This document shows, one piece after another, positions 10,835 through 20,981 of a DNA stretch of 60,000 bases. Every line of letters begins with the position of its first letter. The stretch's first letter is position 1. A program made the translations under genes and the position numbers. The notes under the pieces were generated by a model, which ran no database searches, was not told where the DNA came from, and saw nothing but the letters and a program-made list of their open reading frames with translations. Source of the stretch: Lineus longissimus (lineage: Eukaryota; Nemertea; Pilidiophora; Heteronemertea; Lineidae); contig NC_088313.1 of NCBI RefSeq assembly GCF_910592395.1, positions 21,036,437 through 21,096,436 on the forward strand, in the 5' to 3' direction.

Positions 10835-11600
10835 GGTCAAGGTCACGATGCAGCTGTCGTTCAGGTGAAGACGCTGGAGTTTGAATGAGTGAGAATGGCC
10901 ATTATCACATCATCTGGCTCTTGGGATTGACAGATGAACTGAATACGGGACTGTTCAAGTTCATGGACTTGTATGTGACTGTGGACTTTTCATGAGCTAG
11001 ATTTAGACAGGTTGCCTCTAGTATTGGAGTATAACCATGTCTCAAGTTCAACTCGCTGGCAGAGTTATGTGATCCTTCATTTTGTAAAGGCTGCAGCTTT
11101 GCTTGAATTAGACAGCATGTTTTTATCATCATCATCATAGTCATCATCATAGTCATCATCATAGTCATCATCATAGTCATCATCATAGTCATCATCATAG
11201 TCATCATCGTCAGTATTACACATTATAGCCTTCTCCGGGTATTGCACATCATTTAGAGTTAAACTGATGATCCTTTCTTCACCAAAGGGTACTGGTGTCA
11301 TCGGGAACTAGTATGAATGAGATTATTTATTTTTATACCTGTTAAATTGTGCACGCACGGCAGATTTATTTATAATATATGGTTTGCTCAAAATAATTAT
11401 GATTTTTATAGACTCTGCATTTATACACGAGTTTTTGATTTAATGTGTTTATTTAATATAATGTTACATGTAAAAAATGTTTGTGCTGTCCAAACTGTTG
11501 TGTAAAATGTAGTAGTCCGGCATGTGTGTTGGAGTAGAAAGAGAGGTTGGATAATGGCAATCCTATGCTAGTCTCTCATCCCAATATGTCACCCAGTACC
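10835..11600 (+). other. RHOBTB: Probable RhoBTB 3' UTR
   Basis: Non-coding sequence after the RhoBTB stop, containing a 12-bp microsatellite. AT content rises after 11300. No perfect AATAAA is seen in the first 800 bases, so the transcript end is not placed. Confidence 0.4.
11126..11213. repeat. 12-bp microsatellite (TCATCATCATAG)
   Basis: About seven near-perfect copies, the last with a T-to-G type change. On the - strand it reads as poly-Asp/Tyr, a chance effect of the repeat. It lies in the putative RhoBTB 3' UTR. Confidence 0.97.
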
Positions 11601-12623
11601 TTCAGTAGTTAACACTCGCTTGTACATGCTGTAAGTAGAAAACAATAAGCTCCTACATTTTCTCAGGCATTTCATTTTCACAGATTTCTTCTGCAAGTAA
11701 TCTAGATTTGCAAAGATAAAAATTGCATCTGATACTTTTTGTATTGAAAATCATAAAAAATCTTTAAGTGTAATGTCTGCACATAAAGAGGCTTTGTCAT
11801 TCCAGCCGCAATGCAAAACACTACTGTGCTTAGTGTAATATTGGTTCAGGTGTACTGTTAGATGTAATTCATGTTGTTAGTTTCTAGACCATTCATGGCT
11901 CTGGGGGCCAACGGCAGGAAGGATCACCTCAGAAATATTCAGACTTATAGTACATGTACGCTGTGTCAACATGATGTGCCTCAGTACTCAGAGAGCAAAG
12001 CTATGCAATAGACGTGTATGTTATGCTTTTCTAATGGGCTGCCCGTCTGCCTCACCATTTAGTGTGATGCAACATCAACAGTCCCTTTTAACATCTTGTG
12101 ATGAAATCAAATACCTTTTTAGTTAATGCTCTTAAAGGGAGATTATAGGCAGGGTCCTGGTAGGTCAGATTAAGTTAGACCAAGCTGCAGATAGGGTGCT
12201 CTCTTGTCTCACTGCTCATTGAAACTATTCATGCTTGTAGAAGGAATATGATAATCATCGCTGAATCAAACATCATCCCGTCCACTGACTGTGCATACTA
12301 ATGAAGCACTTGAACCCCATGCTTCTGTCCGTAGTCCCCATTAAAATACTAGAACTTCTGTATTTGTTTTTGGGGTTGCCCACTAAATATATGACTGGAG
12401 TTTCAGACGTCCTTTGTGCAGATATGGAACACCTTTCCGCTCTATGCATTGACTATCAAATGTTGGCAGCAGATGCACGATTTAGACTGTTCATAATTAA
12501 GATATTTTAGCTTTGCGGACATTTCATGGTTAAAGGTTTCAAACAGAAGTGTCAATTTTATACAGAGAATTTCACTTGCAGTTTTAGTACCGCCATGCTC
12601 CTATCCAGGTTGGCTTTCAGTGA
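11601..12623. other. No feature recognised
   Basis: AT-rich sequence downstream of RhoBTB. The longest open frame (12301-12510) has no similarity that I recognise. No repeat or RNA gene is seen. Confidence 0.5.
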
Positions 12624-13166
12624 AGATCACCACTGGCCTCCCAAGATCACCACTGGTCTCCCAAGATCACCACTGGTCTCCCAAGATCACCACTGGCCTC
12701 CCAAGATCACCACTGGTCTCCCAAGATCACCACTGGCCTCCCAAGATCACCACTGGCCTCCCAAGATCACCACTGGTCTCCCAAGATCACCACTGGCCTC
12801 CCAAGATCACCACTGGCCTCCCAAGATCACCACTGGTCTCCCAAGATCACCACTGGTCTCCCAAGATCACCACTGGTCTCCCAAGATCACCACTGGTCTC
12901 CCAAGATCACCACTGGTCTCCCAAGATCACCACTGGCCTCCCAAGATCACCACTGGTCTCCCAAGATCACCACTGGTCTCCCAAGATCCCCACTGGCCTC
13001 CCAAGATCACCACTGGCCTCCCAAGATCACCACTGGCCTCCCAAGATCGCCACTGGTCTCCCAAGATCGCCACTGGCCTCCCAAGATCACCACTGGCCTC
13101 CCAAGATCACCACTGGTCTCCCAAGATCACCACTGGCCTCCCAAGATCACCACTGGCCTCCCAAGT
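12624..13166. repeat. 20-bp minisatellite, 27 copies
   Basis: Unit GATCACCACTGGYCTCCCAA, exactly 20 bp with no length change across 27 copies. Nearly all variation is one C/T transition (14 C, 13 T); the other differences are C or G in place of A in GATCAC. Because 20 is not a multiple of 3 and the unit has no stop, long open frames arise by chance; they are not genes. Confidence 0.98.
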
Positions 13167-13403
13167 CAAACTGATGTAAAGACTCCTTATGAGTTTCTTT
13201 TGATCAGGAAGCTTTTCACTATCACACCTAATGTTTGGCTTTATGTTGTAGAAATATATGAATTTTTCATTAAATACTTGTTAATCTTATCAATGTCTTG
13301 TTAGAATTCATATACTTTGAATCCATGGCTACCTGATGAGATGAAGGTGTTCGTTACTGCGAGCCCTGTTTATAGCTCTGTCCGTGATCATTTAACTGGT
13401 TGT

Positions 13404-13561
13404 GACACTGTCTCTTAATTGGGTGAAGTCTGGGGCAAGAAGGACTGGCTGATGAACGTGAGCTGATGACCCACCATCGTTAAACTGATTGTGACCTGTT
13501 TCTTGGGTGATTTTCGGGACGAAGGACTGGCTGATGCACAACCTATCATCGTTAAAATGTA
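13404..13561. repeat. Two-copy direct repeat of about 75-85 bp
   Basis: 13404-13489 and 13490-13561 share GTGAC, a TTGGGTGA block, AAGGACTGGCTGATG and CATCGTTAAA in the same order. The copies differ by substitutions and a short insertion. They directly precede the SINE-like unit, so may be part of a larger element. Confidence 0.7.
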
Positions 13562-13975
13562 CTGCCCGAAAGGTTCAGGAAAAAAAAATTTCTCCGGAAA
13601 CCTTTGGGGCACTATAGTGAACATTTGTACAGGGACTTTTAGCCAATCAGATTTCGACAAATACATGAGAAACTTTAGAGCAGTTGGTAGAGCGCTCGTC
13701 AGAAATGGCAGACTACGATGTTCGATCCAAAGGTCGCGAGTTCGAATCTGGTTGTGGACAACATTTTTCTTTTTCTTTTTTTTTCTCAATATTTTATTTT
13801 TATAGTGCGTTTCTTTTCCCTTGTTATTTAGATTTTAGATATTTGAGTTATGCTGCCTGCAACATACTTACAGAAAGGACAATAACAATAGCCCATCTCC
13901 AAGATCCAAGAAATAGTCCTTCAGATATCATAATGAATATACTGTATACTGCCCGGAAGGTTCAGGAAAAAAATT
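13557..13975. repeat. Paired direct repeat TACTGCCCGRAAGGTTCAGG
   Basis: A block of about 30 bp (TACTGCCCGRAAGGTTCAGG, then an A-run and TT) occurs at 13558 and again near 13945, flanking the tRNA-derived unit. The first copy also pairs with AACCTTTGGGG some 25 bases later to make a hairpin. The pair may mark the edges of a composite insertion. Confidence 0.6.
13670..13785 (+). mobile_element. tRNA-derived SINE head
   Basis: Contains an A box-like TAGAGCAGTTGG (13676-13687) and a B box-like AGTTCGAATCT (13739-13749), 52 bases apart, as in RNA polymerase III promoters, followed by a T-rich tract (from 13761) able to terminate transcription. The arms do not fold into a full tRNA cloverleaf, so a tRNA-derived SINE fits better than a tRNA gene. 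Confidence 0.7.
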
Positions 13976-13978
13976 CGT

Positions 13979-14153
13979 GTACCGGTGTAAAAGTAAAAAG
14001 TGTCCCCCCTGGAAAAAGTGTCCGGCCCTATTGTATTCTGCAATATGGTTCTATAGAGACCCTGACCGGCAATAGCTCAGAGATTGAAGCGCATAATAGA
14101 ATCCTTTGTTCCCGGACATTTTAACCTAGGACATTTTAAACTTCTACACCGGC
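13979..14153. mobile_element. Foldback (MITE-like) element with ~45-60 bp inverted arms
   Basis: The left arm starts CCGGTGTAAAAGT and contains GTGTCC twice and AAGTGTCCGG; the right arm ends AACTTCTACACCGG and is its approximate reverse complement over at least 42 bp. The centre is about 85 bp. No reading frame. Target-site duplications are not clear. Confidence 0.75.
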
Positions 14154-14177
14154 TATCGCTCTCTCCAATCCAACTGA

Positions 14178-14250
14178 ACTTCGGTAGCTCAGTGGTCTGA
14201 GGCGCTGACCCGATTGGGGTTTTTTTTGCGCTGGTTCGAATCCCACCGGT
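14178..14250 (+). pseudogene. tRNA-like pseudogene with a T-run inside
   Basis: Box A (TAGCTCAGTGG, 14185-14195) and a perfect box B (GGTTCGAATCC, 14233-14243) are correctly oriented and spaced. Eight T residues (14220-14227) lie between them, where pol III would terminate, and neither acceptor nor T stem pairs properly. It is a decayed tRNA or a SINE head. Confidence 0.7.
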
Positions 14251-14579
14251 CCCCAACTACGTGAAATTGATCGAGCAACTTCAACGAGGACGCCAATGCA
14301 CGATTCTGATTAGACCGCCCAAGAATTTTATTTTTGATTCCAAATCCTAGGTTCCTCTTATTCTACATATGAAGTGTGAACACCCAGGACCCTGTAGCAA
14401 TTTAGTTATAAGCAATAGCGCAAGACAAACTTCACGGGGTGTTTAGGTAGCCAACTAAGCTATCTTTAAAAGCTAGCCATGATAGTAGCCTACCTTTGAT
14501 ATAAATAAGACAAAACAGTTTTCCTCTGTCAAGTAATATTGTCTAAGGGTATTTAGGGAAAAACCGAGGTCTTAGCGCA

Positions 14580-15070
14580 TTATGAAATTTGTCTTCGAGG
14601 ACAGGTTGTTCCCTTGGACAGGTTGTTCCCGTGGACTATAGTGTATCACCCTAATTGTAGATGGCAGCACCGGATGGTCAGGCGGGCGGGAAGCTGCGTG
14701 TAGTCTATCTATGCCGGGAAGTGATGGTTAAGACCCGGAACCTATTCTGTTGGTCTTCATATATCGAGGCAACGTTATTGATCAAGGATGTTTCGTTTTT
14801 CTAATCTTTGAGGTTTGACCTGATTGACGGGGTGTGAGGCCTACTCGCCGTCATACAACGCCTTGAGTCGACTCTAATGAGTGCCTTCTTGACCACAGGC
14901 ACGTGGTGTAGGCCATGGACTTCGTAGGGCATCCCGAGTCTACATCTCACATGTACTAGGCCTACTGCCCTGCAGTTGGTCGTGCACGGAGGCGAGGCTA
15001 CTATTCAGTTGCCATTCTTTTATCCTGGCGCCAAGTTGCTATATCGTCGCCATGAGCGAAGTTTGGTCGA
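14580..15070 (+). other. CpG-richer patch, possible first exon
   Basis: CpG dinucleotides are visibly denser here (roughly two dozen in 14640-15060) than in flanking DNA. It holds an ATG frame of 47 codons (14661-14804), beginning MAAPDGQAGGKLRVVYLC, and a second ATG in excellent Kozak context (GTCGCCATGAG, near 15052). A short duplication, GGACAGGTTGTTCCC, lies at about 14600-14632. It could be a promoter and 5' exon, but no partner exon was found. Confidence 0.35.
14661..14804 (+). CDS. Small ORF, 47 residues, unknown
   Basis: ATG at 14661 to TAA at 14802-14804. The N-terminal third is Gly/Ala-rich and the rest hydrophobic and basic. I do not recognise it. It might be a first coding exon, since GT donors occur within it (for example at 14722), or a chance frame in CpG-rich DNA. 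Confidence 0.2.
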   Translation: MAAPDGQAGGKLRVVYLCREVMVKTRNLFCWSSYIEATLLIKDVSFF

Positions 15071-15090
15071 TCAGAGTTGCAGGCCATAAA

Positions 15091-15266
15091 TAGTAGAACC
15101 TCTATCAAGGACACCCTCGGGACTGACAAGTGCTGTCCTTAATAGAGAGGTGTCCTGATTAGAGAGGTCAAATTGAATGGAAACAACCAATTTGGGATCA
15201 AAGCTAGTGTCCTTGATATAGAGACTGTCCTTAAGAGAGTTGTCTGCTAAGAGAGGTCCTACTGTA
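15091..15266 (+). mobile_element. MITE, copy 1 (TA-flanked inverted repeats)
   Basis: Starts TAGTAGAACCTCTATCAAGG and ends GAGAGGTCCTACTGTA, giving inverted termini of about 14 bp with TA at each edge. Internal blocks GTCCTTAATAGAGAGG, GTCCTGATTAGAGAGGTC and GTCCTTGATATAGAG repeat the same theme. Elements of this appearance are common in marine invertebrate genomes. A second, inverted copy is at 29094-29239. Confidence 0.75.
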
Positions 15267-15884
15267 TATGTTGTCAAATGCCAATGCATCTCTGTTTCGT
15301 TTAGGCCAACGAATGCCTGGCGACAAAGGCTTGTGATTGAATATTGAGTAAGTTGATCACCTGGGCCTGCTCCTGGGGTAGGCCTTCTATCGGAGGCATT
15401 TTGTAGGTCGGCTTCTTTTTACACTCAACAAGCCCAACGGGTGTACATTGGCCTTTAGAGCTCATTTCTTCTCTTCAGTTTTACAGTGTAGGCCTAACCT
15501 CCAGCACAGGTAGGGCTACTGAATAAAAATCCCCTAATCTACCAGCAACCCCTGGGTGAGATGAGTTGGACACTCACCTCTCTGCAGGGTAGGGTGTAAG
15601 GGGTAATATATGGAGCGAGCTTTGATGTCTTCACTGGCAAACCACCACTAGCAAGTTGTGAAAAGATTTATGATCTGATGTTTCTGTGATGATTTATGCC
15701 CTTGGTTTGCATTCTGAAATACGTAAATTCATTTTGAGTCTAGTAACAAGAATCAGTCAATCAACTTGCACTCCCTTTGCACTTGTTAGGTTAATATTAC
15801 GCTAATCTTTATTTTCATTAATTGATTTTGAGCATAATAGTTACAACGTAATTAATATAACTTTATTGGTTGACCTAAACAATC

Positions 15885-16105
15885 AGCCCAGGTTGCCCAT
15901 GTGATATCTCATGTAAGCCCCACATGCATGTGACACCTCACAGTGAGCCCAGATCTGCCCACTTGGTCCCCATATGAAACCCACATGCAGAATGTGCTTA
16001 TATTTGCCTATACGTATACCCACATTGGAACCATACATGGTATATGGGACCCGTGTTGCCCATACAAATACCCATATGAGGCCCACATTCTTTGCTATCT
16101 GGGAA
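15885..16105. repeat. Degenerate CCCATATGGG-type repeat
   Basis: Units such as CCCCATATGAAACCCACATG, ATACCCACATTGGAACCATA and ATACCCATATGAGGCCCACA recur with a loose spacing of about 20-30 bp, ending TTTGCTATCTGGG. This type of low-order repeat is familiar from cnidarian and other marine invertebrate genomes. Open frames on either strand here follow from the repeat. Confidence 0.65.
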
Positions 16106-16499
16106 AGAACTGCCTGGAAGGCCTCTTTTGTTCCTGCCCTCATAATCTAGGTCTAGGCATGATAGGCTAACCTATGATTTCAGCTTATCAATTGAGCTGT
16201 CCACAACACCCCCAACCTAACCTATCCTGTTCCTTCCCTGGTCATCAAGTAGTTTTTAAACCTGTGATTCATAACCGCTCCAGAAAATATGCTCGAGGTG
16301 CCCAAATAACAAGCACAGCGTCGCACCCATCAGCATCAATAGCCAAGGTCGTTGAAACAAGATCGTCCCAATCATAGAATGAGTAACCTGCTCAGGGGTA
16401 ATCTGTACCCTACAAAGATCATAGAGCAAGAAATTATTATTGATTGTGTGAGCATGCTATGACGTTCGCCTCATAGTACTATAAGATAAGATTATGAAA

Positions 16500-16900
16500 T
16501 GGTGACATCTGATTGGTGGGAACGTCTTGTTCTTTATCGCTTATAAAGAACAGAAGGCTATGTTAGGATGCGTCACTTGAGACGTTTCCGACCACGCAGA
16601 TTGTCGATTCAACGACAACAACAAAGAAAATGATGATTTTCTTCATGAATCTTATCCAAAATGTGGCAAGTAAAGACAAAATGACAGATATTCTAATGAA
16701 AACTCAAATGAAGTACATTATTGTTGGTTAGAAGGTTTTTTCCATTTCCTTCCTCTTCTTGCTGTGATATTTTCACCCAGTTTCACATGATGACACAGTT
16801 TCGTCTTCATCTATTTCTGTCCATCATGGCTCCGCCCCTCGGTGATGCGTCACATGCCCATAAAAGTCAGTCTTACTATCCATTCGCTTCTTGAGGGTTT
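16500..16900 (+). promoter_or_regulatory. Promoter-like motif cluster
   Basis: Contains an inverted CCAAT box (ATTGGT, 16512), a GTTCTTTAT...ATAAAGAAC hairpin holding TATAAA (16542), GGATGCGTCAC (16567), then a GC box (CTCCGCCCCTC, 16830), TGATGCGTCAC (16843) and a TATA-like CATAAAAG (16860). The GATGCGTCAC word (CREB/ATF-like) occurs twice. No reading frame follows, so a target transcript is not identified. Confidence 0.4.
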
Positions 16901-18810
16901 AGCGTAAGATCAGCTGATTGGTAGCAGCTCTCTGGAATCTTCAATTCTTTCTCTCATAATTATCGCATCCCATTTGGAGCAGACGTTATCTGATCCGTGA
17001 CATTTCTCTAGATATTTTCGGCCAAAAATTCTGCTGCAGACAGAGTTGATATCTGATAATCCTAGCAATTAACTGTCTGGATTTGAGCCCACAACCTGAA
17101 TCAACAGGTTTTTTCTCAAAATCACACAAGTGAGAAGACATTTTCCTTCAGACAGGAGATCAATTTAGGCCTGCTGTTGTCTGAGTTGAAGCCCACCAGT
17201 GACCTCTGCCAGTTTTTGTACCTAAAGGACCTTTTGTCCCAGACGGAGGATCAATTTCCTTTGGGTTTGAACTGTCTAACAATCTTCCTACATCACTTCT
17301 TTTAAAGTCATTAAAAGTCCAGGAACTCGTAAACAATGTTCGAAAACAAGAATGTGTCCTACTTTTCCTTGTTTTGAGAAATGAAATGACCTTTAGACCC
17401 AGACAGGGTTGCATTTTCTGAGATAAAAAACTTTCAGAAGTCAGAATTGTTCTACCACGATCCGATACACAAAGCTTTTCTTTCTCAGTGGTGATGTTAA
17501 AATATTATATGCAGATACAATGTTCTTTAGGTCAGGATGACTTTCTCAGTTTCAGTTCAGACCTGCTTTCAAGTAAGTCGTAAAAAGTGGAAGTGTAATG
17601 TCAGTCAAACTTTGGAAAATATTTTCTTGGGGGCAGCCTAAGACCAATTCAGTACATTTGTTACAAAAATCCGTCAACCTTTAGAGGTTAATGATGTTTG
17701 CTCCTCGAGGAAGTTTGGGAACAAGTAAGACAAAAGTTGCCCCCACATATGGGATGAATGTAATTGGGGGTTCACGTGTTGTTTTCATGCAAGCGTTGCT
17801 GAAAAACAAAGGGAAGAACACTGTTCACGTGAACAATGCATGATCATCTTGTGCTTGATTTGTGTGGAAGTGTTGCCTTTGCAAATGTGCATGCTTCAGG
17901 GTTCACTGCTGACCAGACAGGTTATTTCACAACCCCATGCAATAAATTACATCAAATTGTCATTATCCTTGGTAAAAATGGACCCTCATGCTGTCTAACT
18001 CTGTACAACTGTCGTAAGAAAATCCAACAAGAGAAATACATGTTGGTGATCTGTGCTGTCTCCTGATGTGGTCCATGCTCTGATGTGATTGTCAACTCAT
18101 CAATACATAATTCATCCTGCACAATAAGACCTTGCCTGTGATTGAAGATGGAGCTCACCTGGACATTTTGACACTTTTACGAATACAGCATATTTCACTT
18201 GTCTCTTTCCAGGAGGCTTCAACCATTGTGGTTGTGACTTTGTCTTCAACCATTGTTGTTTAACTTGGTCTCTATGATGAGGAGAGGTTGATTATTAGGG
18301 CAAGACAGGACATTATGTAAGTACATGCATTATGAGAGTGTAATATTCCTGAAATTCTTCTACTTTCAAACTTAAACATCTCGGCCAGAATTCTTGATAT
18401 TGGTTATGGGTCTTTAAGATAATCTTTTGACCTTTCACCCACATTGATGGATAGTGAGATTGGTTTGTTATTGCTGAGTTACAGTTGTTGCGAACTCTTC
18501 TCACTGTCATGACTTTCTCACATGGCCATCACATGCACAACTATCTAATCATTTGCTTTTATGGAAATCATCTCAAATTTAGCAAACATTGGATGATTTT
18601 CTTTTAGGCTATGTGGGTTTGCTTCCTGTCTGAAATACTTGAGGGGATCAATGTTGTCTATGGCAAAAGGTCAGACTCATAACTTTGGCAACACCTGCTT
18701 TTTGTTATGGAGCTCAAAAGTTACGCCCACATCGCAGATGGCAGAGTCGCTGTTTAGAGTTGACTGAGAAGCCAGGACAGATAAACTTATGCAAGTTGTC
18801 GATGCCCATT

Positions 18811-18823
18811 CCCCCCCCCCCCC
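18811..18823. repeat. Poly-C tract (C13)
   Basis: Thirteen C residues followed by AGCTTATG. The same CCCAGCT(T)ATG junction follows the C21 tract at 36201-36221, suggesting both tracts sit at the edge of the same repeat family. Confidence 0.8.
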
Positions 18824-19455
18824 AGCTTATGTCCGTATACTTGACGGGCAGTGCCATGACAAACACGTGAACATGAATGGCATCACTGCACCATCCCTTC
18901 CTTATCAAGTGCACCTAATATCTACTTTGCATCGTTTGGTAGATGATATTACAGACCTCAGTGCTGGTAAACTGGCACAAAATCATCGTTCTGCCATCCT
19001 ACATCACAAGCTCGCCCTCCAATGTAGTGGTAAAGACCTCTTTAACATACCAAGTTTTCTGTAGTCAGAAAGACAGAAGATTTCACCTGAATCGGTCGCA
19101 TTCTGTTAAGACACACCCTGTATGCTGCATCGTGACACTGGACTGATCTGCCTCCTTTAATCTGCAAGAAAACTACGATCGATCTTCCAGCGTGCTAGCG
19201 CAGGAGGTTTAGCAAATAATCAATGTGAATGGATCATCAATATTATTGATTGGGTGAATGGCCGAGGGCAAGGCTCTTACACATTCTCCACTAAATGTCA
19301 TCAAACTATCTGTAGTAGACATCAGTACTAACGTTTTTGAGTCATCAGCTCCACTCAAATGTTGATCGTTTAGTTCACATAGCAATCAGAGGTGTCGCTG
19401 CTTCAATATCTGGTTTGTAGTAGGATGACAGCGTCAAATTTTCCAGAGGGGAGGA

Positions 19456-19469
19456 GGGGGGGGGGGGGG
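19456..19469. repeat. Poly-G tract (G14)
   Basis: Fourteen G residues preceded by AGAGGGGAGGA. Could form G-quadruplex structure. It is opposite in sense to the C13 tract 630 bp upstream. Confidence 0.8.
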
Positions 19470-20714
19470 CTACTGAGTACTTCCCACCTAGAGATCTCCG
19501 AAAAATGTGTCTTTTCATGGAATGTGACACGTATAGTCCTTGTACCAGTTTGTTTTGGAGAGTATATCTCTTTGGTGGTAGGTGAATGTAACAAACACCA
19601 GCAGCTAAATAGTTTTGTTCTGAGCAATCAATTTTCCAATAACGTTGTAGAATGTCAATATCCTGTAGCGATAGATTTTAGCACGGAAATGTCACGAGAC
19701 AATTGTATGCATGAATAGTTTTTAGTCACGCAGAATAAAAGTTTGATTTAAGATGTTACTCATCACTGCTGAAGTTGTAAACAGAATGACATTATTTTGA
19801 AGATTATTGGTATTGCAGAACCAACTTAAACTAAAATGCCTCTGAATGATGTATAAATGTTTAGTGTGACTAATGTACGGGCCTCCCAAATTGTTCAACA
19901 TTGTAATGTATTTGATTTCTTTCTGACTGTAGGTACTCGGGAGTCTTCAGGTGAGAATGAGACAAGGTTAGTGAACGAAACAAGAATTAACTGATTTTGC
20001 TGGGTGAACAGTATCTTGCTTTGAAGTAGGTGTCATTTTCATCCAATTCATTGTCAATTCCCACTAGCTGTTGACCTTTAATTATTCTTGTCAATCTCGA
20101 TGACAAAAACAATAATGATTTAAACCAAAGGACTAGCCACAGTCAGACATTCAGACTTGCTCGTCTCTCCATATTGGTGGCTTATAATGACGGTCACAGA
20201 CTTGACCTCTACCTCTGAACACATACTCCTTGGCTAAATTGGTAACCATGGCTACTATTACCATTTGAGGGTATAGAAATAAATTGTGACTGCATGATCT
20301 AAATACCCAAACTGTTTGCACCATGTAATGGACCAATGTTGTTGAATACCGTTGACCTCCAATGCTTCAAGGACAACGAGATGCTAACCTACCTACCTTG
20401 TAGTTGAAAATATCATTATCTAACATTGATGAGACTGATCAATTCTTTACCCTCCTCTATTCAATGAAATATATGTGAAGATGATATAGTGTTGGAGATG
20501 AACATCTGATTGAAATTTGAACAGTTCATCAGAAATGTAAATGAAATGAAGAGTGAATTTAACTTCTTGTATAGCTCTTTACAATACTGTCTTGAAGCTC
20601 TTTACATTCATTCCCTAGTAGCCCATTCCAGAACCGCTCTGTAGAATTCGAGCGTACCTTGATTCAAATGAAGATAACGGTATCTCAACGGTAAAAATCC
20701 CAAATTTTAGCATT

Positions 20715-20860
20715 TTTGGCTCACCGTTCGGGGAGTCTATACAATACTGCTGTGTCCGTCGTCCGTCGTTGTCCGTTGTCCGTTATTGAAAATCCAACTA
20801 AGTCCTATGACTCCTAAACTGTTGAACAGATGTCAACCAAATTCCATGTGACATGTACAC
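20715..20860. mobile_element. Dispersed repeat fragment (GTCCGTCGTCCGTCG type)
   Basis: TTTTTGGCTCACCGTTCGGG, then GAGTCTATACAATAC and a GTCCGTCGTCCGTCGTTGTC run, followed by ACTCCTAAACTGTTGAACAG. Sequences with GGCTCACC and a GTCCGTC run are a very common interspersed repeat of marine invertebrate genomes. Family name not assigned. Confidence 0.5.
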
Positions 20861-20981
20861 TCTTCAATTAACCTGAAATTTAGTCAACTTTATAACCAAA
20901 ATGCTATATTTAGATGGTACCGGTAATTTTCTTTTGTGCCATTGAGCCAATAATATTAATAAGAATAATATGATATAAAGA

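Larger units (their letters stand above)
16901..20714. other. No gene recognised
   Basis: Non-coding, AT-rich DNA. The only distinct structures are a short duplication of CTTCAACCATTGT near 18220-18260 and two homopolymer tracts (C13, 18811-18823; G14, 19456-19469). Open frames here do not resemble known proteins. Confidence 0.5.

Noticed and set aside
11077-11301. Asp/Tyr-rich - strand protein
   Set aside because: It is the translation of the 12-bp microsatellite.
12624-13166. CRISPR-like array
   Set aside because: Direct tandem units without unique spacers in a eukaryotic genome; a minisatellite. The same applies to 22085-23725.
12526-13179. Long open frames of 184-217 codons
   Set aside because: They arise because the 20-bp repeat unit lacks stops in the forward frames; the peptide merely repeats with the array.
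14178-14250. Functional tRNA gene
   Set aside because: The internal T8 and unpaired acceptor and T stems are incompatible with a working tRNA.
15883-16143. 86-codon - strand frame
   Set aside because: Coincides with the degenerate CCCATATGGG repeat; the apparent peptide periodicity reflects the DNA repeat.
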